Position numbers and translations under genes: made by a program. Positions 36,694-45,648 of a stretch of DNA of 64,000 bases are shown piece by piece; positions within the stretch are counted from its first letter, which is position 1, and each line of letters starts with the position of its first letter. The notes under the pieces are model-generated. The model searched no databases. It was given only the letters and a program-made list of their open reading frames with translations, and was not told the DNA's origin. Origin of the DNA: Arenibacter algicola (GTDB lineage: Bacteria; Bacteroidota; Bacteroidia; Flavobacteriales; Flavobacteriaceae); contig NZ_JAHKPO010000001.1 of assembly GCF_018860365.1 (NCBI RefSeq), positions 248,001 through 312,000 on the forward strand, read 5' to 3'.

Positions 36694-38724
36694 ATGAATC
36701 CATTATTGACCCCATTTGATACAGCACCATTCTCAAAAATAAAAAACGAACATTTTAAACCTGCATTTTTGCAGGCCATTGAGGATGCCAGGGCAGAAAT
36801 TGATGCCATTGCAAACTCCAAGCAGGTTCCTACTTTTGAGAATACCATAGCTGCCTTGGATTTTGCCGGACAACAATTGGATAGGGTATCCAGCGTCTTT
36901 TTTAATTTGAATTCTGCTGAGACCAATCCGGAAATTCAGAAAATAGCCCAGGAGGTATCTCCCCTATTGTCGGAATTCAGCAATGACATTACCCTGAACG
37001 AGGATTTATTTAAGCGGGTTAAAGCGGTATACGACCAAAGGAATGATCTGGAATTGACCACCGAGGAACAAACCCTTCTCGACAAAAAATACAAAAGCTT
37101 TAGTAGGAACGGTGCCAATTTGCCCTTGGACAAAAAGAAGCGCCTACGCGAAATTGATGCCGAACTGTCCAAACTTAAGCTTCAATTCGGGGAAAATGTT
37201 TTGGCCGAGACCAACAAATATGAAATGCACCTTACCAATGAGGAAGATTTGGACGGTCTTCCTGAAGGGGAAAAAGAGGCAGCTGCGCAATTGGCAAAAT
37301 CAAAGGACAAAGACGGCTGGTTGATTACCTTGGATTATCCCAGCTATATTCCTTTTATGAAATATGCCAGCAATAGGAAATTAAGGAAGGAACTTTCCAT
37401 TGCATTTGGCAGCAAAGGCTTTCATAACGATGAATTGGATAATCAGAAAAACATAATTAACATTGCCAACCTTCGCCATGAAAGGGCCAATTTGCTTGGC
37501 TACAAAACACATGCCCACTATGTATTGGAGGAACGTATGGCAGAAACCCCTGAAAAGGTCCACCAATTTCTTAACGAATTGTTGGAAAAAGCAAAACCGG
37601 CAGCTAAGAAAGAATTTGCCGAGTTGGAAGAATTTGCCAAAAAATTGGATAACATAGATCGTTTACAGAAATGGGACGGCGCCTACTATTCCGAAAAATT
37701 AAAGCAAAAACTGTTCGACCTGGACGACGAAAAGCTTAAACCCTATTTTAAATTGGAAAATGTAATCGCTGGGGTATTTAAGGTAGCCGAAAAATTATTC
37801 GGCCTGCAATTTGAAGAAGTTTTTGATGTTGACAAATATCACCCGGATGTAAAAACGTATCGCATTTACGATAAGGACAAAAACCTAGTATCCCTGTTTT
37901 ATGCAGATTTCCATCCTAGACCTGGAAAACGTGGAGGAGCCTGGATGACATCCTACAAGACCCAATACGTTCAAAATGGAATTAATGTACGCCCACATAT
38001 TTCCAATGTCTGCAATTTCACCAAACCTACTGCTAGCAAACCCTCCTTGCTCACATTTAATGAGGTTACTACCTTGTTCCATGAGTTTGGCCACGGATTG
38101 CATGGCATGTTGGCAAATACGGTTTATCCCGGACTGTCCGGCACTTCTGTTTATTGGGATTTTGTGGAACTTCCTAGTCAGATAATGGAAAACTGGTGCT
38201 TTGAAAAAGAAGCCTTGGAATTATTTGCTATGCATTACGAATCGGGCGAGGTAATACCAATGGATTTAGTACAAAAAATAAAAGACTCGGCCACCTTCCA
38301 AGAAGGAATGGCCACGCTTAGACAGATAAGTTTTGGTTTATTGGACATGTCTTGGCATGGCACGGATCCATCCGGCATCAGCAACGTAAAGGAACAGGAA
38401 GTAAAAGCTTTTGAGCAAACAGATCTATACCCGGAATGTCCCGAAACCTGTATGAGCACTTCATTTTCCCACATATTTCAAGGTGGATATTCTTCTGGAT
38501 ACTACAGCTACAAGTGGGCGGAAGTTTTGGATGCCGATGCCTTTGCCTACTTTAAGGAGAAAGGTATTTTCAACCAAGAAGTGGCCACTAAGTTTAAGGA
38601 CAATGTACTGTCTAAAGGCGGAACCGAAAAGCCTATGGAATTGTACAAACGTTTTAGAGGGAGCGAACCAAAGATAGAGGCCTTGTTAAAAAGGGCAGGC
38701 CTGTTGGCTGAGACTTCCAATTAA
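36694..38724 (+). CDS. dcp: M3 family peptidyl-dipeptidase (Dcp-like)
   Basis: A 676-residue zinc peptidase. The motif LFHEFGHGLHGML contains HEFGH at 463-467 (two zinc His and the catalytic Glu), with the third ligand in VELPSQIMENW about 25 residues on. The start NPLLTPFDTAPFSKIKNEHFKPAF is typical of the Dcp/oligopeptidase A group. No signal peptide is seen, so it acts on peptides in the cytosol. The late segment FQGGYSSGYYSYKWAEVLDADAF carries the substrate-binding tyrosines. It is probably the last gene of the purK-purE transcript. Confidence 0.94.
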   Translation: MNPLLTPFDTAPFSKIKNEHFKPAFLQAIEDARAEIDAIANSKQVPTFENTIAALDFAGQQLDRVSSVFFNLNSAETNPEIQKIAQEVSPLLSEFSNDITLNEDLFKRVKAVYDQRNDLELTTEEQTLLDKKYKSFSRNGANLPLDKKKRLREIDAELSKLKLQFGENVLAETNKYEMHLTNEEDLDGLPEGEKEAAAQLAKSKDKDGWLITLDYPSYIPFMKYASNRKLRKELSIAFGSKGFHNDELDNQKNIINIANLRHERANLLGYKTHAHYVLEERMAETPEKVHQFLNELLEKAKPAAKKEFAELEEFAKKLDNIDRLQKWDGAYYSEKLKQKLFDLDDEKLKPYFKLENVIAGVFKVAEKLFGLQFEEVFDVDKYHPDVKTYRIYDKDKNLVSLFYADFHPRPGKRGGAWMTSYKTQYVQNGINVRPHISNVCNFTKPTASKPSLLTFNEVTTLFHEFGHGLHGMLANTVYPGLSGTSVYWDFVELPSQIMENWCFEKEALELFAMHYESGEVIPMDLVQKIKDSATFQEGMATLRQISFGLLDMSWHGTDPSGISNVKEQEVKAFEQTDLYPECPETCMSTSFSHIFQGGYSSGYYSYKWAEVLDADAFAYFKEKGIFNQEVATKFKDNVLSKGGTEKPMELYKRFRGSEPKIEALLKRAGLLAETSN

Positions 38725-38809
38725 TTACAGGTTTCGGTTAAGGCAATAATCTAAACCGCTAAAGGGATATCCCGCTGTTTCCATTTTATCTTGAAACAGA
38801 GTAAACAAT

Positions 38810-39226
38810 TTACAATCCCGTATTATCCTGAATATTGGGATTTAGCTGTTTTAAATGGGCTATAAATGCGCGTTTCCCTTTAGGGGAAATGATGACGCTT
38901 TCATATTTATTGTAAAACACCTCCAGCCTGTCAAAGGAAGTGGCCGGTGCACTTATGGGATTTTTTGTAGCCTCAATTTTTGTTATAGAACTTATTGGAA
39001 TGGAACGGTTGAGCAGAAATCCACTTTTAACCCTTAAAACTCCATTACCAATCTCATAATAGGTAGATATAAATATGTAACCAATAAAAAGTGAAGGCAA
39101 TAACAAAAATATGGGGCCAATACTTAAAGAGTGTTTCAACAACTGGAAAATAGGAGCTAAAAGCAAAATCAGGATTACCACTACCAGAATCCAACCAATT
39201 TTTGACTTATATCTTATCATAACCAA
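38810..39226 (-). CDS. Membrane-anchored bacterial PH-domain protein
   Basis: A 138-residue protein with two hydrophobic helices near the N-terminus (about 10-30 and 34-56) and a cytosolic bacterial PH domain after them. The domain shows NGVLRVKSGFLLNRSIPISSITKIEATKNP, a short-repeat pattern typical of bPH proteins. The function is unknown. No operon partner is evident: the rhodanese gene on the same strand starts 60 bases upstream with its own promoter element. Confidence 0.75.
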   Translation of the reverse strand: MVMIRYKSKIGWILVVVILILLLAPIFQLLKHSLSIGPIFLLLPSLFIGYIFISTYYEIGNGVLRVKSGFLLNRSIPISSITKIEATKNPISAPATSFDRLEVFYNKYESVIISPKGKRAFIAHLKQLNPNIQDNTGL

Positions 39227-39286
39227 TAAATTGCCCAGACATCGTATGCCAAATATGGTCTTTATTGTATAGCCGATATCCTAGGT

Positions 39287-39646
39287 TTAATTGTTCGCCT
39301 TAATGGCATCATATCCCCCTTCCAGGTTAACAACATTGGTAAAGCCCAAGGATTTCAACTTTTCCTGTGCCTTCGCACTGCGTCCGCCCATCTTACAATA
39401 TACATAAATAGTTTTGTTTTTGTCCACTGTTTTAAAACGTTCCGAGAAATCAGCATCATACCAATTTATATTATCGGCATTCTCCAAGTGTCCCGCACTA
39501 AATTCCTCAGGAGTCCTAACATCTACCAAAATAGCGTTATCCAATAATTCCTGCTTAAAGTCGCTTATAGGCATTTTGTCCTTATTTTCTTGGGAACAGC
39601 CCGTTTGCAGTACCAGTACTACCAAAAAAAGAAATATTGTTCTCAT
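39287..39646 (-). CDS. Rhodanese-like lipoprotein
   Basis: A 119-residue single rhodanese domain behind a lipoprotein signal (MRTIFLFLVVLVLQTGCSQ, lipobox LQTGC). The domain shows ILVDVRTPEEFSAGHLENA and the active loop YCKMGGRSAKAQ with the catalytic cysteine near residue 84. Rhodanese domains carry persulfide sulfur; in the periplasm the partner is unknown. It is divergent from the ECF sigma gene, with a promoter element for each in the 76-bp gap. Confidence 0.9.
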   Translation of the reverse strand: MRTIFLFLVVLVLQTGCSQENKDKMPISDFKQELLDNAILVDVRTPEEFSAGHLENADNINWYDADFSERFKTVDKNKTIYVYCKMGGRSAKAQEKLKSLGFTNVVNLEGGYDAIKANN

Positions 39647-39662
39647 AACTTATTTGCTTAAT

Positions 39663-39670
39663 CAAAAATA
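39663..39670 (-). promoter_or_regulatory. -7 promoter element of the rhodanese gene
   Basis: The minus strand reads TATTTTTG, a full TAnnTTTG match, 17 bases before the ATG, so the leader is very short. Confidence 0.5.
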
Positions 39671-39697
39671 AGAATTCTTCTTCAGAAAAAAATCACT

Positions 39698-39705
39698 TAT
39701 TTTTG
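39698..39705 (+). promoter_or_regulatory. -7 promoter element of the ECF sigma gene
   Basis: TATTTTTG matches TAnnTTTG in full, 18 bases before the ATG. If real, the sigma gene is read by the housekeeping sigma factor and not only by itself. Confidence 0.5.
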
Positions 39706-39722
39706 AAACGACAAACATATGA

Positions 39723-40283
39723 ATGACAAAACAAGAATTAAATCCGGATATTTGGGTCGATAGTTATTCCGATTACCTCTTTAACTATGCGGTAAGCCGG
39801 GTAAGCGATTCTGAAATTGCCAAAGATTTGGTACAGGAGACTTTTTTTGCCGGATTGAAATCTGCAAAAAATTTTAAAGGGGAGGCCGCTGAACGCACTT
39901 GGCTGATCTCTATCCTAAAAAGGAAAGTAATTGATCATTATCGCAAAATAAATTCCAAAAAGGCGAAATCTATGGTCCGCATTACCCAAAACCAAAATAG
40001 TGAGGCCGATAGCAACTTTTTGGAGGAACAGGTGGCGGACCCCATGAGTATATTGGAAAACAGCCAAATAGAAAATGAGGAATTGGGCATGGCCATTCAA
40101 GACTGTATAGCCAAGCTTCCCAAAAAACACGCTTTGGCATTTACCCTAAAAACAATAAACGGACTCAGTACCGAAGAGGTATGTAAGGAGCTAGACATCA
40201 ATCCGTCTAATCTTTGGGTAATCCTCCATAGAGCAAGAACTGTTCTCATGGATTGCCTAAACAACAATTGGTTCAAGATATGA
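39723..40283 (+). CDS. ECF-type sigma factor
   Basis: A 186-residue group 4 sigma factor. Region 2 is seen at about 12-75 (YLFNYAVSRVSDSEIAKDLVQETFFAGL, then FKGEAAERTWLISILKRKVIDHYRK). Region 4 is at about 125-180 (IAKLPKKHALAFTLKTINGLSTEEVCKELDINPSNLWVILHRAR). There is no region 1 or 3. The stop overlaps the next ATG as ATGA, coupling it to a small protein with a zinc anti-sigma motif. The signal it answers is unknown; the rhodanese lipoprotein next door is only a hint towards redox or sulfur stress. Confidence 0.93.
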   Translation: MTKQELNPDIWVDSYSDYLFNYAVSRVSDSEIAKDLVQETFFAGLKSAKNFKGEAAERTWLISILKRKVIDHYRKINSKKAKSMVRITQNQNSEADSNFLEEQVADPMSILENSQIENEELGMAIQDCIAKLPKKHALAFTLKTINGLSTEEVCKELDINPSNLWVILHRARTVLMDCLNNNWFKI

Positions 40284-40507
40284 AAAGCTGTAAGGACGTT
40301 GAAATAATTTGTACTAAAGTTCAGTATAAGGAAGCCTCTTTCTTGGAGAAAATCAAGATTAAGCTTCACGTATTGTTTTGCAAAACCTGTAAAACCTTTT
40401 CCAAAAAAAATACCGAACTAACATCTCTCTGCTCACAAGCCAACATTAAGACGCTTCCCATTGAGGAAAAGGAAAAGATGAAAACGAAGTTAAAATCAAG
40501 GACTTAA
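40280..40507 (+). CDS. Small zinc-motif protein, candidate anti-sigma factor
   Basis: A 75-residue cytosolic protein, MKSCKDVEIICTKVQ at the start, whose ATG overlaps the sigma stop. The central KLHVLFCKTCKTF holds H-x3-C-x2-C, the core of zinc anti-sigma (ZAS) domains. Possible further ligands are the N-terminal cysteines (Cys4, Cys11). There is no membrane helix or sensor domain, so it would be a minimal soluble anti-sigma. Its 3' end overlaps the converging UbiA-like gene by about 12 bases. The role rests on motif and position only. Confidence 0.75.
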   Translation: MKSCKDVEIICTKVQYKEASFLEKIKIKLHVLFCKTCKTFSKKNTELTSLCSQANIKTLPIEEKEKMKTKLKSRT

Positions 40508-41326
40508 AAAGGCATCCAATACCAAAATACAGACCCACCAAAAAATTGGAATGGCCTCGACCCAAAAGGAAGAAAAAAATTGGGATTGATTTCTTCTGGT
40601 CACCAACATTAACATTCCTAGAACCAGAAATGCCAGGCCTTTACTCAACACCTCCAAATACGTCAGGGAATCTTTCATAAAAGTTAAAAAGAAAAAAACA
40701 ACCACGCCGGCGGCACCCAAAATTTTTGTGTTCAGGTAACCATATCGTTGGGGCAAAGTTCTAAGTTCCGGATCATCATAATCCAAATCCCTAATTTCAA
40801 ATGGCAACATTAGGATCAGCACCATTAAAAATCGCTGCACCAACTCCACTGCAACATCCCAATCCAAAACCATATCTGCAGCTACAATTGGTAAAACTAC
40901 CGTTGTACCCGCCCACACCAAAGCCACTATAAAAATCTTGAGCCCCCCCAAACTTCTAAGATTTTTTGCGTTGGGCAACAACGGAACAGCATATAAACTA
41001 GTCAGAACCGACAAAACAGCAAGGCCGATCCAAGCTTCATAGGACACAAAAAAAGAATGGTACAGAGCAAAGGCCCCTGCAATAAAACTTACGACCTGAA
41101 TATTCTTATGGTAAGTATTGGCCACTAAAAAATACTTCTTTGCCTCCACCCCATATTTCACAAAATTGTAGCACGCAATTGTACCGAAAAAAACAAGATA
41201 CGAGATATGATTGTCCCTGGACAGACCGAAAAAAACGCAGGAAATTTCAATTAATGCAAACACCGATAATGCTACATGTATACTGGCATCCAAGTAAAAA
41301 TGAAATAAGTAGCTACGCCAGTTCAT
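40496..41326 (-). CDS. UbiA-like prenyltransferase-family membrane protein
   Basis: A 276-residue protein with about eight membrane helices. The segment EIRDLDYDDPELRTLPQRYG near residue 185-205 looks like the second aspartate-rich motif of UbiA prenyltransferases. The first motif, normally NDxxDxxxD near the N-terminus, is not visible; the matching place reads ACYNFVKYGVEAKK. It may therefore be an inactive or divergent member. No partner genes point to a substrate. It converges with the small anti-sigma candidate. Confidence 0.65.
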   Translation of the reverse strand: MNWRSYLFHFYLDASIHVALSVFALIEISCVFFGLSRDNHISYLVFFGTIACYNFVKYGVEAKKYFLVANTYHKNIQVVSFIAGAFALYHSFFVSYEAWIGLAVLSVLTSLYAVPLLPNAKNLRSLGGLKIFIVALVWAGTTVVLPIVAADMVLDWDVAVELVQRFLMVLILMLPFEIRDLDYDDPELRTLPQRYGYLNTKILGAAGVVVFFFLTFMKDSLTYLEVLSKGLAFLVLGMLMLVTRRNQSQFFSSFWVEAIPIFWWVCILVLDAFLSP

Positions 41327-41423
41327 AAATCAAAAATAACCAAAGTGTTCATAACCTCTTATTTTAGTTAAAAACTTTGAAGGAGTTGGAAGTAAAAGCT
41401 GCAAAATAAACATAAATAATGAG

Positions 41424-41431
41424 TATTTTTG
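41424..41431 (+). promoter_or_regulatory. -7 promoter element of gcvP
   Basis: TATTTTTG matches TAnnTTTG in full. It lies downstream of an in-frame ATG at 41419, so translation must begin at a later codon, and the ATG at 41467 fits. No glycine riboswitch is visible. Confidence 0.55.
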
Positions 41432-41466
41432 CTCACCTATATTTTAGATTAAAAATGCTTGAATTT

Positions 41467-44316
41467 ATGAGGACAGACGTATTTGCCTTGCGCCATATCG
41501 GCATTAGGGAGGAAGACCTTCCACAGATGCTAAGAACCATCAATGCCAACTCAGTGGACCAATTGATAACCGAAACAATTCCAGACGATATTCGCCTTGA
41601 AAAACCCTTGGCTCTGGAGCCGCCTATGAGTGAGCACGAGTATTTGTCCCATATCCAAGTTTTATCCGAAAAGAATAAAGTTTTTAAATCCTATATCGGT
41701 CTTGGTTATCATGAAAGTATAACCCCTTCAGTGATAAAGAGAAATATTTTGGAAAATGCAGGATGGTATACGGCCTACACACCTTACCAAGCTGAAATTG
41801 CCCAAGGGCGCCTAGAGGCCTTATTGAATTTCCAGACCGTAATAGCAGAACTCACAGGAATGGAATTGGCCAACGCCTCACTTTTGGACGAGAGTACTGC
41901 CGCTGCAGAAGCCATGACCATGCTCTTTGATGTACGAAGTAGGGATCAAAAGAAAAACAACGTTTTAAAATTCTTTGTTTCCGAAGAGATATTGCCCCAG
42001 ACATTGTCCCTGTTAAAAACAAGGTCGACCCCACTTGAAATAGAACTGATCGTTGGAAACCACGAAAGCTTTGAATTTGGAGATGATTATTTTGGCGCCT
42101 TGTTGCAATATCCAGGAAAGCATGGCCAAGTAAATGATTATGCCCCATTCGTGGCCAAAGCGGTTGAAAAAAATATAAAAGTTGCCGTTGCTGCAGATAT
42201 CTTAAGTTTGGCATTATTGACCCCTCCGGGTGAATTTGGAGCCGATGTGGTGGTAGGAACCACTCAACGATTTGGAATTCCTTTAGGCTACGGTGGACCT
42301 CATGCCGCTTTTTTTGCCACTAAAGAAGAGTACAAAAGAAGTATTCCAGGCAGAATAATCGGAGTTACAAAGGACACCGATGGCAAGCCGGCTTTAAGGA
42401 TGGCGTTACAAACAAGGGAGCAGCACATAAAACGCGACAAAGCTACCTCCAACATCTGCACAGCTCAGGTCCTGTTGGCTGTAATGGCCGGAATGTACGC
42501 TGTTTATCACGGACCTAAGGGACTAAAATATATCGCAAACAAGGTACATTCCACAGTGGTTACCCTAGTGGATAGTCTTGAAAAATTAGGGTTATATCAA
42601 ACCAACACTAGTTATTTTGATACCATAAGCATAAAGGCAGATTCCTCAAAAGTGAGGCCCATTGCCGAAAAACATGAGGTTAATTTCCTATACGTTGATG
42701 CAGACACCATATCGATTGCATTGAACGAAGCTACCTCCCTGAAAGATCTACAATTAATAGTAAATATTTTCGCAGAAGCCATTGGGAAAGAACCCATTGT
42801 TATCAATGGCCTTTTAGCACAATCCCTTCTTGAAAACAAGCTGGTGCGCACTTCAACGTTTTTGGAGAATAGTGTATTCAATTCCTATCACTCGGAAACC
42901 GAATTGATGAGGTATATTAAAAAATTGGAACGAAAGGATCTGGCGTTGAACCACTCCATGATTTCCTTGGGCTCATGTACCATGAAATTGAACGCGGCCT
43001 CCGAAATGTTGCCATTGAGCTTGGCGCGTTGGGGAAATATCCATCCCTTTGTACCTATTGACCAAGCGGAAGGCTATCAGATCATCCTTAAGGAATTGGA
43101 AAAAGATCTTAATATCATCACCGGGTTTGCCGGAACTTCTTTACAGCCAAATTCTGGAGCGCAAGGAGAATTTGCCGGCCTAATGGTCATAAGGGCATAC
43201 CACGAGTCCAGAGGGGAAGGTCATAGAAATATTTGCTTAATACCTGCCTCGGCACATGGCACCAACCCTGCTTCAGCAGTTATGGCGGGCATGAAGGTAG
43301 TAGTTACAAAAACTGACGAAAACGGGAACATAGATGTGACCGACTTAGCTGAAAAAGCCGAGTTGCACAAAGACAATCTATCCGCTTTAATGGTAACCTA
43401 CCCGTCTACCCACGGTGTATTCGAATCATCCATTAAGGAAATTACAAAATTGATCCATGACAACGGAGGTCAAGTCTATATGGACGGGGCCAATATGAAT
43501 GCACAGGTAGGATTGACCAATCCTGCCACCATTGGGGCCGATGTCTGCCACTTAAACCTACATAAAACATTCGCTATCCCTCATGGTGGTGGTGGCCCTG
43601 GAGTTGGCCCCATTTGCGTGGCAGAACAACTAGTACCATTTCTACCAGGAAACCCCGTAATTAAAACGGGCGGAGACAAGGCTATTACAGCCATATCGGC
43701 TGCTCCTTGGGGAAGCTCGTTGGTATGTTTAATTTCTTATGGATATATAAAAATGTTGGGGGAAAACGGATTGACCCAGTCTACAAAGACCGCTATCCTA
43801 AATGCGAACTACATTAAAAATAAGCTTAGTGGAAAATTTGATGTACTCTATACGGGAGAAAGAGGTAGAGCTGCCCACGAAATGATTATAGACTGTAGAC
43901 CATTTAAAGAAAATGGAATAGAAGTTACCGATATCGCAAAAAGATTAATGGATTATGGATTCCATGCACCTACAGTTTCTTTCCCGGTAGCCGGAACACT
44001 TATGATAGAACCTACGGAAAGCGAAAGCCTGACAGAATTGGACCGATTCTGTAGTGCCATGCTATCTATTCGTGAAGAAATTGATGCAGCATCCGTTGAG
44101 GACAATAACAATGCTCTAAAAAATGCACCCCACACTTTGGAAATGATTACCAATGACAAATGGGAGTTTCCTTACAGTAGACAACAAGCGGCCTTCCCAT
44201 TGCCATATATTTTGGATAACAAGTTTTGGCCTAGCGTAAGACGCGTGGACGACACATATGGAGACCGTAATTTAATATGCACTTGTGCGCCCATCGAAGC
44301 TTATGTAGAAGCCTAA
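41467..44316 (+). CDS. gcvP: Glycine dehydrogenase (decarboxylating), P protein
   Basis: PLP-dependent decarboxylase of the glycine cleavage system, here as one 949-residue chain joining the two halves. It begins MRTDVFALRHIGIREEDLPQM, the usual flavobacterial start. An ATG at 41419 is in frame but a promoter element lies after it. The N half shows YTPYQAEIAQGRLEALLNFQT; the C half has the PLP lysine in HLNLHKTFAIPHGGGGPG near residue 700, and SLGSCTMKLNAASEM at the domain start. T and H proteins are not in this window. A strong terminator follows. Confidence 0.97.
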   Translation: MRTDVFALRHIGIREEDLPQMLRTINANSVDQLITETIPDDIRLEKPLALEPPMSEHEYLSHIQVLSEKNKVFKSYIGLGYHESITPSVIKRNILENAGWYTAYTPYQAEIAQGRLEALLNFQTVIAELTGMELANASLLDESTAAAEAMTMLFDVRSRDQKKNNVLKFFVSEEILPQTLSLLKTRSTPLEIELIVGNHESFEFGDDYFGALLQYPGKHGQVNDYAPFVAKAVEKNIKVAVAADILSLALLTPPGEFGADVVVGTTQRFGIPLGYGGPHAAFFATKEEYKRSIPGRIIGVTKDTDGKPALRMALQTREQHIKRDKATSNICTAQVLLAVMAGMYAVYHGPKGLKYIANKVHSTVVTLVDSLEKLGLYQTNTSYFDTISIKADSSKVRPIAEKHEVNFLYVDADTISIALNEATSLKDLQLIVNIFAEAIGKEPIVINGLLAQSLLENKLVRTSTFLENSVFNSYHSETELMRYIKKLERKDLALNHSMISLGSCTMKLNAASEMLPLSLARWGNIHPFVPIDQAEGYQIILKELEKDLNIITGFAGTSLQPNSGAQGEFAGLMVIRAYHESRGEGHRNICLIPASAHGTNPASAVMAGMKVVVTKTDENGNIDVTDLAEKAELHKDNLSALMVTYPSTHGVFESSIKEITKLIHDNGGQVYMDGANMNAQVGLTNPATIGADVCHLNLHKTFAIPHGGGGPGVGPICVAEQLVPFLPGNPVIKTGGDKAITAISAAPWGSSLVCLISYGYIKMLGENGLTQSTKTAILNANYIKNKLSGKFDVLYTGERGRAAHEMIIDCRPFKENGIEVTDIAKRLMDYGFHAPTVSFPVAGTLMIEPTESESLTELDRFCSAMLSIREEIDAASVEDNNNALKNAPHTLEMITNDKWEFPYSRQQAAFPLPYILDNKFWPSVRRVDDTYGDRNLICTCAPIEAYVEA

Positions 44317-44342
44317 AAATCTCAACAAAATCAAGCCTTTTA

Positions 44343-44376
44343 AAGCCTTTCCATCAAATGTGAAAGGCTTTTTTTT
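44343..44376 (+). terminator. Terminator after gcvP
   Basis: AAGCCTTTC pairs with GAAAGGCTT around a ten-base loop and is followed by a run of T to 44376. Confidence 0.88.
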
Positions 44377-44484
44377 GAGCAAATACAAAAGCTTAATTAT
44401 CTTGAACATCATATCAAATCCGAAGGACATAAATTACCGCGGCCCAATTGGTTTATATTTATACTATTAAAATTGCACATTATT

Positions 44485-45543
44485 ATGAACATAGGCATTA
44501 CTGGCACTGGTTCTTACCTTCCATCTATCGTAACAAAAAATTCAGATTTTAAAAATCACGATTTTTTAAATGAGGATGGCACTCCCTTTAAGCATCCAAA
44601 TGATGTGATCATTCAAAAATTCCAAGGCATTACCGGAATAAGCGAAAGGCGCTATGCCGAGGATAATTTAAACACCTCCAAACTGGCATTTTTTGCTGCA
44701 GAAAAGGCAATAGCCAATGCCCAAATTAACAAAGAGGAACTAGACTATATAATTTTTGCCCATAATTTTGGTGATGTATCAGTTGGTAAAAACCAAGGGG
44801 ACACCTTACCAAGTTTGGCCACTCGGGTAAAACACCAATTACAGATCAAGAATCCCAAATGTGTTGCCTATGACCTCCTATTTGGTTGCCCAGGTTGGAT
44901 AGAAGGAGTAATCCAGGCAAATGCATTTATCAAAAGTGGGATTGCCAAAAAATGTCTTGTAATTGGCGCAGAAACCCTATCAAGGATTGTGGACAAGCAT
45001 GATAGGGACTCCATGATCTATTCGGATGGTGCCGGGGCAACCATTATTGAAGCCAGGGAAAATGCTGGCCAAATCCTGTCGCACAATAGCGCAACCTATG
45101 CCAATGAAGAAGCCTTTTTTCTCTTCTATGGCGAGTCCTATTCCAAAACTGCAAAAGACGATACGCGATACATAAAAATGCATGGCCGAAAAATATATGA
45201 ATTTGCGGTAACCCATGTACCCCAGGCCATGAAAGACTGTTTGGATAAAAGTGGAGTGGCGATCAACGAAGTAAAAAAGATATTCATTCATCAGGCCAAT
45301 GAAAAAATGGATGAGGCCATAGTAAAACGTTTTTATAATCTTTTCAATATGGAAGTGCCCAATAGAATTATGCCCATGAGCATAGAAAAATTGGGAAATA
45401 GTTCCGTAGCTACCATTCCCACCCTATTTGATATGGTGAAAAATGGAAAAATGGAAAATCAATCGATAAAAAAGGGAGATGTTGTTATATTTGCCAGTGT
45501 TGGTGCAGGCATGAACATAAACGCCATTGTCTATATGGTATAA
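44485..45543 (+). CDS. 3-oxoacyl-ACP synthase III family protein
   Basis: A 352-residue thiolase-fold condensing enzyme of the FabH/KAS III type. The triad is visible: Cys135 in LLFGCPGWIEG, His in IFIHQANEKMDEAI and Asn in KLGNSSVATIPTL. The start MNIGITGTGSYLPSIVTKNSDF is typical; the upstream TTG at 44473 is rejected. It is followed on the same strand by a methyltransferase and a glycosyltransferase with no fatty acid genes near, so it is probably not the housekeeping FabH. A lipid or polyketide-like special product is possible but not shown. Confidence 0.9.
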   Translation: MNIGITGTGSYLPSIVTKNSDFKNHDFLNEDGTPFKHPNDVIIQKFQGITGISERRYAEDNLNTSKLAFFAAEKAIANAQINKEELDYIIFAHNFGDVSVGKNQGDTLPSLATRVKHQLQIKNPKCVAYDLLFGCPGWIEGVIQANAFIKSGIAKKCLVIGAETLSRIVDKHDRDSMIYSDGAGATIIEARENAGQILSHNSATYANEEAFFLFYGESYSKTAKDDTRYIKMHGRKIYEFAVTHVPQAMKDCLDKSGVAINEVKKIFIHQANEKMDEAIVKRFYNLFNMEVPNRIMPMSIEKLGNSSVATIPTLFDMVKNGKMENQSIKKGDVVIFASVGAGMNINAIVYMV

Positions 45544-45571
45544 TCCATAGACTGCTAAACACTTTTTCAAA

Positions 45572-45579
45572 TATCTTTG
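45572..45579 (+). promoter_or_regulatory. -7 promoter element of the methyltransferase gene
   Basis: TATCTTTG matches TAnnTTTG in full, 70 bases before the ATG, so this gene may be transcribed apart from the ketoacyl synthase gene. Confidence 0.45.
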
Positions 45580-45648
45580 TTTCTGGTTTTTGGATAATTC
45601 CTTATTAAACCGTAAAAAACATCTTAACAACAAACCAGATTACCGCCG

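Noticed and set aside
41327-41466. Glycine riboswitch before gcvP
   Set aside because: None of the glycine aptamer core is present; the leader is short and AT-rich.
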